Below, piece by piece: positions 6,396 through 10,522 of a DNA stretch of 10,522 nucleotides. The DNA comes from Moduliflexus sp964602655. Its GTDB lineage: Bacteria; Moduliflexota; Moduliflexia; Moduliflexales; Moduliflexaceae. The number at the start of each line of letters is the position of its first letter. Within the stretch, counting starts at the first letter, position 1. The DNA lies in NCBI GenBank assembly GCA_964602655.1, contig CAZRSF010000118.1, positions 1-10,522 on the forward strand, read 5' to 3'. Made by a program: the position numbers and the translations under genes. A model generated the notes under the pieces. It had not been told where the DNA came from, ran no database searches, and worked only from the letters and a program-made list of their open reading frames with translations.

Positions 6396-7427
6396 ATGAC
6401 AGGACAAGCAAATCAACACGTTCAACTCTCCGTGCAAAATTTGAAAATGCACTTTCCGATCCAGCGCGGATTTGTCCGCCGAACCGTCGGGCATGTGAAG
6501 GCCGTTGATGATGTCAGTCTGCACGTTCACAGCGGCGAAACCCTCGGATTGGTCGGCGAGAGCGGCTGCGGCAAAACAACGGTCGGGCGCTGTATTGCCC
6601 GCGCCTACACGCCTACCGGCGGCAATATTTTGTATCAGAACAAACAGGGCGCTCAGGTGAATCTGGCAACGCTGCCGAAAAACGACCTTCAGCCCTATCG
6701 TCGCGAAGTGCGCATGATTTTTCAAGACCCGTATGCCTCGCTGAACCCCCGCATGAATGTGCTGAACATCGTCGGGCAGCCGCTTAAAATTCATGGACTG
6801 GCTCGCGGCCAAGAATTGGAGGATCGCGTGGCGACCCTGCTGAAACGGGTCGGATTGCAGCCCGAATACATGCGGCGCTATCCCCATGCGTTCAGCGGCG
6901 GGCAGCGGCAGCGCATCAGCATTGCGCGGGCATTGGCGCTTGAGCCGCGCTTCGTTATCGGCGATGAACCGGTGTCTGCGCTGGATGTGTCGGTGCAGGC
7001 GCAGATTCTCAATCTGCTGCAGGATTTGCAGGCCGAATTCGAATTGACCTATCTGTTCATCTCGCACGACTTGAGCGTGGTCGAGTATATTGCGAATCGC
7101 GTGGCCGTGATGTATGTCGGGAAATTAGTGGAAGTTGCCCCGACCGACAAATTATTTGCCACGCCGCAGCATCCCTATACCGAAGCCCTGCTCTCCGCCG
7201 TTCCCAAACCCGATCCGCGCTTGCGGTCGCAGCGGATTATTTTGGAAGGCGACATCGCCGATCCGGCCAATCCGCCGGACGGCTGCTATTTTCACCCGCG
7301 TTGCCGCTATGTCGCCAAAGTCTGTAAAGAAAAAACGCCGGAACTGCGCGAGTTGTCTCCAGGGCATTCGGTCGCTTGCCATTTGGCCGAAACATTACAT
7401 TTACAAGGTGTGACGTATCAACATTGA
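6396..7427 (+). CDS. ABC importer ATPase, DppF/OppF type
   Basis: This 343-residue cytoplasmic ATPase pairs with the preceding one. Visible motifs are Walker A GESGCGKT (54-61), Q-loop MIFQDPYASLNPR (107-119), signature FSGGQRQR (166-173), Walker B FVIGDE (186-191), the D-loop SALD, and H-loop histidine 224. The oligo_HPY tail carries cysteines 297, 303, 310 and 328 in the pattern that binds an iron-sulfur cluster in some Opp ATPases. The opening MHFPIQRGF...VKAVDDVSL and overall length fit DppF. ATG 6396 is the first in-frame start after the palindromic element, but no Shine-Dalgarno precedes it; the next ATG (codon 18) has none either and would cut into the conserved first strand. Translation may depend on coupling or on structure in the element (inference). 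Confidence 0.95.
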   Translation: MTGQANQHVQLSVQNLKMHFPIQRGFVRRTVGHVKAVDDVSLHVHSGETLGLVGESGCGKTTVGRCIARAYTPTGGNILYQNKQGAQVNLATLPKNDLQPYRREVRMIFQDPYASLNPRMNVLNIVGQPLKIHGLARGQELEDRVATLLKRVGLQPEYMRRYPHAFSGGQRQRISIARALALEPRFVIGDEPVSALDVSVQAQILNLLQDLQAEFELTYLFISHDLSVVEYIANRVAVMYVGKLVEVAPTDKLFATPQHPYTEALLSAVPKPDPRLRSQRIILEGDIADPANPPDGCYFHPRCRYVAKVCKEKTPELRELSPGHSVACHLAETLHLQGVTYQH

Positions 7428-7430
7428 TTG

Positions 7431-7601
7431 TTTTTCACCGCAGAGACGCAAAGGCGTAGAGAACAGCTTTACTTATCCAATTGGATCATATTCGCGGTGT
7501 ACGTCGAAACTGTAGTTTCGACGTACAATTTGCGCTCTATTCAACGGCAATTGGTATTATTTATTTTGCTCTTGGCGTCTTTGCGTCTCTGCGGTGAAAA
7601 A
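7431..7601. repeat. 171-bp composite inverted repeat
   Basis: The outer arms 7431-7453 and 7579-7601 match perfectly (TTTTTCACCGCAGAGACGCA and on), with imperfect pairing continuing inward for roughly a dozen bases. The centre holds the 12-bp palindrome ATCCAATTGGAT (7475-7486), whose CCAATTG can also pair with CAATTGG near 7548-7554, and a 14-bp-arm palindrome described separately. The arm sequence type, ACCGCAGAGACGCAAAGGCG, is one I recognise from intergenic repeats in many unrelated environmental bacteria. It fills nearly all of the gap between the second ATPase and the glycosidase, leaving only the 24 bases that carry the glycosidase ribosome site. Confidence 0.85.
7498..7527. repeat. 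Inner palindrome with 14-bp arms
   Basis: TGTACGTCGAAACT (7498-7511) is the exact reverse complement of 7514-7527, separated only by GT. It lies near the middle of the 171-bp composite element. With almost no loop it would form a tight hairpin in RNA or a cruciform in DNA. It may be a separate small element inserted in the larger one, or a regulatory site; it also contains TCGAAA/TTTCGA like the candidate operator at 763-774. Confidence 0.8.
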
Positions 7602-7625
7602 TGTTAGAAATTACGGAGTTTTCTT

Positions 7626-9416
7626 ATGTCCACAACCGAACATGCTGCAAATTTGATTGAACACATTCACAGCGAGACGTATGCCGTTCGCTATAATCGC
7701 CAGAATTCGAATCATGCCACCATGATCTGTGTGGCCGGGCGCGCGCGCGAACAACTGAACGGGCGCTGGTTTTTTACCGTAGATCCGTATGATACCGGCT
7801 TGCGCGTGGGGTGGAATCAGCCGCCGGAAACGGATGCGCAGGGCAATCGTCTTCCCTGGGATTATGACGCCGACGACGGCGAAACGATTCAGGTTCCGTC
7901 TTGCTGGAACGTACACCGCCCGGAATATTTTTATTATGAAGGCAGCGCGTGGTATGCCCGCGAATTTACCTATCTGCCCGAACAACCGGATGAACGGGTG
8001 TTTCTCCGAATCGGCGCGGCGAATTACGATACGATGGTGTTCTTGAATCATCAATATCTCGGCAATCACTACGGCGGTTCCACGCCGTTTTTCGTCGAAT
8101 TGACCGGCCAATTGCGACAGAAGAATCTGATTCAGGTCTGCGTCAATAACGACAGAACGCTCGACCGCGTGCCGAGCCGGAATACCGATTGGTTCAATTA
8201 TGGCGGCATCTATCGCGATATTGAATTCATTCGCGTCCCGACAGATTTTATCAAAACGTTCCAGATGTATCTTGTGCCGGATAATTCGTTGACCAAGATC
8301 GCCGTGAAGGTCGAGGTATCGGACGCGTCCGCGCAGGACAGCGTGTTCATCCGCGTTCCCGAACTCGGAATCGAGCAGACGTTGACGCTCAAGAACGGCA
8401 GTGCCGAGGGCATCATTCAGGCTGCGCCGGAACTCTGGTCGCCGGAGCATCCGAAACGGTACGCGGTGGAAGTCTCCTTCAGGCAAGATCGCCTTGCGGA
8501 TACGGTCGGCTTTCGACAGATCAGCGTCAACGGAACGACGATCCTGCTGAACGGGAAACCGATTTTTCTGCGCGGCATCTGCGTCCATGAGGACGACCCG
8601 GAAACCGGTAAAGCGTCGAGCCGCGAAGATATTCTGCGGCGCTTTCGACATGCGAAAGAGTTGGGCTGTAATTTCCTGCGATTGGCGCATTATCCGCATC
8701 ACGAACTCGCCGCCGAACTCGCCGATGAAGTCGGGCTAATGCTCTGGGAAGAAGTGCCGGTCTATTGGGCGATTGATTTTCCCAATCCGGCCACTTACAA
8801 AGATGCTGAAAATCAACTGCTCGAACTCATCAAACGGGACTTTAACCGCGCCAGCGTCATCATTTGGTCGGTCGGCAACGAAAATGCGGATACCGACGCG
8901 CGGTTAGCGTTTATGAGCGGATTGGCGAAAACCGCGAAAGCGTATGATCCGTCACGCTTAGTGTCGGCGGCCTGTTTAGTCAATCATCAAAAAATCAAAA
9001 TCGAAGATCGACTTGCGGAATTCCTCGATGTGATTGGTCTGAACGAATATTATGGCTGGTACAATCCCAATTACGACGAATTAGTGCAATTAGGGCAGAA
9101 TTCCAATCCCGACAAGCCGGTCATCATCACCGAAACCGGCGCAGATGCCCGCGCTGGAGAGCATGGCAGCCGCTCCGACAAATTTACGGAAGAGTACATG
9201 GAAGCGGTCTATCAACGCCAGATCGCCGTGATTCGCACCTTAGATTACGTGAAAGGGATGTCCCCCTGGCTTCTCTATGATTTCAGGGCGTCTCGCCGTT
9301 TTAACCGGTTTCAGCAAGGTTACAATCGCAAAGGCTTGATCGCGGCAGATAAACAAACCAAAAAACTCGCGTTTTACGTGCTACAGCAGTTTTACCGGGA
9401 AAAAGCGAATTCCTGA
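7626..9416 (+). CDS. uidA: Glycoside hydrolase family 2, probable beta-glucuronidase
   Basis: This 596-residue enzyme has no signal peptide, so it should act in the cytoplasm on imported substrate. The domains are a GH2 sugar-binding jelly roll (about 40-210), an immunoglobulin-like domain (about 212-300) and a TIM barrel (about 302-596). The acid/base is Glu419 in WSVGNEN and the nucleophile Glu503 in IITETGAD, close to Glu413 and Glu504 of E. coli beta-glucuronidase. Other E. coli active-site features are kept: Asp188 in DWFNYGGI (Asp163), His321 in VHEDD (His330), NEYYGWY (473-479), and above all Asn567-Arg-Lys569 in YNRKG, the N-x-K pair that grips the glucuronate carboxylate. The arginine of E. 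coli at 562 is replaced by glutamine here. Length matches E. coli UidA (603). The start follows CGGAG (7614-7618) by seven bases. A beta-galactosidase or a galacturonidase activity is less likely but not excluded. Confidence 0.88.
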   Translation: MSTTEHAANLIEHIHSETYAVRYNRQNSNHATMICVAGRAREQLNGRWFFTVDPYDTGLRVGWNQPPETDAQGNRLPWDYDADDGETIQVPSCWNVHRPEYFYYEGSAWYAREFTYLPEQPDERVFLRIGAANYDTMVFLNHQYLGNHYGGSTPFFVELTGQLRQKNLIQVCVNNDRTLDRVPSRNTDWFNYGGIYRDIEFIRVPTDFIKTFQMYLVPDNSLTKIAVKVEVSDASAQDSVFIRVPELGIEQTLTLKNGSAEGIIQAAPELWSPEHPKRYAVEVSFRQDRLADTVGFRQISVNGTTILLNGKPIFLRGICVHEDDPETGKASSREDILRRFRHAKELGCNFLRLAHYPHHELAAELADEVGLMLWEEVPVYWAIDFPNPATYKDAENQLLELIKRDFNRASVIIWSVGNENADTDARLAFMSGLAKTAKAYDPSRLVSAACLVNHQKIKIEDRLAEFLDVIGLNEYYGWYNPNYDELVQLGQNSNPDKPVIITETGADARAGEHGSRSDKFTEEYMEAVYQRQIAVIRTLDYVKGMSPWLLYDFRASRRFNRFQQGYNRKGLIAADKQTKKLAFYVLQQFYREKANS

Positions 9417-9441
9417 AGTTTCAGACGAATAAACATTTAAC

Positions 9442-9528
9442 GCGGCATTCGTAGGGGCGAGGTTTCCTCGCCCACTTCGGGCGGGAACTCGCATCAGGGC
9501 GAGGAAACCTCGCCCCTACGAATGCCGC
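9442..9528. repeat. Long perfect inverted repeat (32-bp arms, 23-nt loop)
   Basis: Positions 9442-9473 are the exact reverse complement of 9497-9528; the loop is 9474-9496. The arms contain GTAGGGGCGAGG and its complement, a sequence type common in dispersed intergenic palindromes of environmental bacteria (my recollection). It starts 25 bases after the glycosidase stop and ends 17 bases before the next gene. No T-tract follows. Geometry and loop sequence resemble the element at 5193-5277, although the arms differ. Confidence 0.88.
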
Positions 9529-9545
9529 AACAATTCTTGGGTTAT

Positions 9546-10522
9546 ATGGCAATTATCGAACAGGAATTTTTGACATTGACCGCCGCGCTCGACGTGGAGA
9601 TATTCTGGCAGGAAAACGCTATCTGCGAGGCATTCACCACGCAAAAACCACGCTGCGCCGTCTCATTTGCGCCGGACGATCATTGGGTGTTCGAATTCAT
9701 GCGCGTCCCTTCTACATTGCGCTATTATCAGGACAAAGCCTATCGCGACGCGCTGCATCGCGAGGTCAACCAGATCACCCGTCAGTATGTCGGCAAGGCG
9801 TTTTTTGATGAAGATAGTTTCCAATTCAGCCCGAAACGGATCGAAAATCTGTTTGGCTGCGAATTCGATTATCACGAAGGCGGCACGCCCTGGTTCGTAC
9901 CTGTCACGGACGATCCCTCGGAATTTGCGAGAATTTTAGACCGCGCAGAAGCCGCCGATATGCGCGTCTGGACTCTGCCAGAACCGTTTTTGGCGGAGTG
10001 GGAAGCCCGAAAACGCGCAGGGAAAACCTTGCCCGCGTTAGGCACTGGCAGCCGCGGGCCGGCCACCATTATGAGTTCGGTGTTGAAACCGGAAACGCTG
10101 TTTCTCTGGATGTACGATTATCCCGACCTGATGAGCCGTTTCCGCGACATTTTAGCCGCCAAAATGGTCGAACTCAACACCGTTTTGCGCGAATTCAGCG
10201 GAAATACGACGCATGGCTGGTGGATTACGGACGACAACTGCGCGTTGTTCAATCGCAAGCTCTATCAGCAGTATTGTTATCCCGTGTTGGAAACGGTGCT
10301 GAATGCCATGGCGCCGGGCAATGCCAGCCGTTATCAGCATTCGGACAGCGCGATGGGGCATCTGCTCGATTTCCAGTATGCGTTAGGCATTCGTTCGGTG
10401 AACTACGGCCCAACCGTTGATGCGGCGCTGATCCGTGAGAAAATGCCGGAAGCCATCATCAACGGCCATCTGCCGCCATTTCTGCTGCGCAATGGTAGCC
10501 CGAATGAGATTCGCCAGCGCAT
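9546..10522 (+). CDS. URO-D superfamily protein, 3' partial
   Basis: The frame starts at ATG 9546 and is still open at the window end after 325 codons. The second half matches the uroporphyrinogen-decarboxylase fold family: GTGSRGPATIMSSVLKPETL (a glycine-rich strand then helix), LFLWMYDYPDLMSRFRDIL, WWITDDNCALFNRKLYQQYC, YQHSDSAMGHLL (His265, Asp267), and NGHLPPF (306-312). The superfamily includes HemE and corrinoid-linked methyltransferases such as MtaA and CmuA. This is not HemE: the N-terminus is different and it lies beside glycoside genes. The zinc motif H-x-C of the MtaA type is replaced by H-S-D, so catalysis by the known methyltransferase mechanism is doubtful. No good ribosome site is seen; the gene follows an inverted repeat by 17 bases. 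Its place after the glycosidase suggests a role on the released sugar or aglycone (inference), but the reaction is unknown. Confidence 0.75.
   Translation, partial: MAIIEQEFLTLTAALDVEIFWQENAICEAFTTQKPRCAVSFAPDDHWVFEFMRVPSTLRYYQDKAYRDALHREVNQITRQYVGKAFFDEDSFQFSPKRIENLFGCEFDYHEGGTPWFVPVTDDPSEFARILDRAEAADMRVWTLPEPFLAEWEARKRAGKTLPALGTGSRGPATIMSSVLKPETLFLWMYDYPDLMSRFRDILAAKMVELNTVLREFSGNTTHGWWITDDNCALFNRKLYQQYCYPVLETVLNAMAPGNASRYQHSDSAMGHLLDFQYALGIRSVNYGPTVDAALIREKMPEAIINGHLPPFLLRNGSPNEIRQR

Noticed and set aside
7611..8702. Long minus-strand reading frame (363 codons) opposite the glycosidase
   Set aside because: It is the antisense of a conserved GH2 domain, has no family features, and its length follows from the codon bias of the real gene. 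The same holds for the 311-codon frame at 6132-7067 opposite the ATPases.
7626..9416. Beta-galactosidase (LacZ) for the GH2 gene
   Set aside because: At 596 residues it is far shorter than LacZ (about 1020) and it carries the N-x-K and NEYYGWY features of beta-glucuronidase.
5193..9528. The intergenic inverted repeats as ordinary Rho-independent terminators
   Set aside because: They lie inside an evident operon, have very long perfect arms and mostly large loops, and all lack a T-tract except the weak CTTTTC after 6389.
9546..10522. HemE (haem biosynthesis) for the last gene
   Set aside because: The N-terminal half lacks the HemE start and substrate-binding arginines expected there, and the context is glycoside use; only the general URO-D fold signature is shared.
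1..10522. CRISPR array, tRNA, rRNA or phage genes
   Set aside because: No regularly spaced direct repeats, no cloverleaf-like segment and no phage or transposase coding sequence were seen on either strand.

Overview
The window holds one co-directional (+ strand) carbohydrate-uptake and catabolism locus from a bacterium, plus a tail and a head cut off by the window edges. The order is: the ligand-binding part of a LacI-family repressor (2-751, 5' end missing); a 345-base regulatory gap; a complete dipeptide/oligopeptide-type (PepT/Opp-like) ABC importer made of a long periplasmic solute-binding protein (1097-3016), two permeases (3080-4069, 4078-5184) and two ATPases (5286-6286, which carries a 10-N assembly gap, and 6396-7427); a cytoplasmic family 2 glycoside hydrolase with the residue set of beta-glucuronidase (7626-9416); and the first 325 codons of a uroporphyrinogen-decarboxylase (URO-D) superfamily protein (9546 to the window end).

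Inferred working model: a glucuronide or glucuronic-acid-containing oligosaccharide is bound in the periplasm, imported by the Opp-type transporter, and cut inside the cell by the GH2 enzyme, under control of the LacI-type repressor. The URO-D-like protein could act on what is released, because relatives of this superfamily move methyl groups (MtaA, CmuA types), but its reaction cannot be read from the sequence.

The gap before the binding-protein gene (752-1096) carries a good -35 box, three operator-like palindromes and two tiny overlapping reading frames with strong Shine-Dalgarno sequences. The most striking non-coding structure is that every gap larger than 10 bases downstream of the binding-protein gene contains an inverted repeat. 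These are a short 9-bp stem at 3035-3057, then perfect arms of 31, 23, 23 and 32 bp at 5193-5277, 6298-6389, 7431-7601 and 9442-9528. They look like dispersed palindromic (REP/MITE-like) elements rather than ordinary terminators, and two of them have 23-nt loops of related sequence.

The organism cannot be named from this window. The binding protein has a Sec signal peptide without a lipobox, which points to a cell with an outer membrane. Base composition looks close to balanced, and the N-run indicates a draft, possibly metagenome-derived, assembly. The wealth of palindromic intergenic repeats resembles that of uncultured environmental phyla, but this is only an impression.
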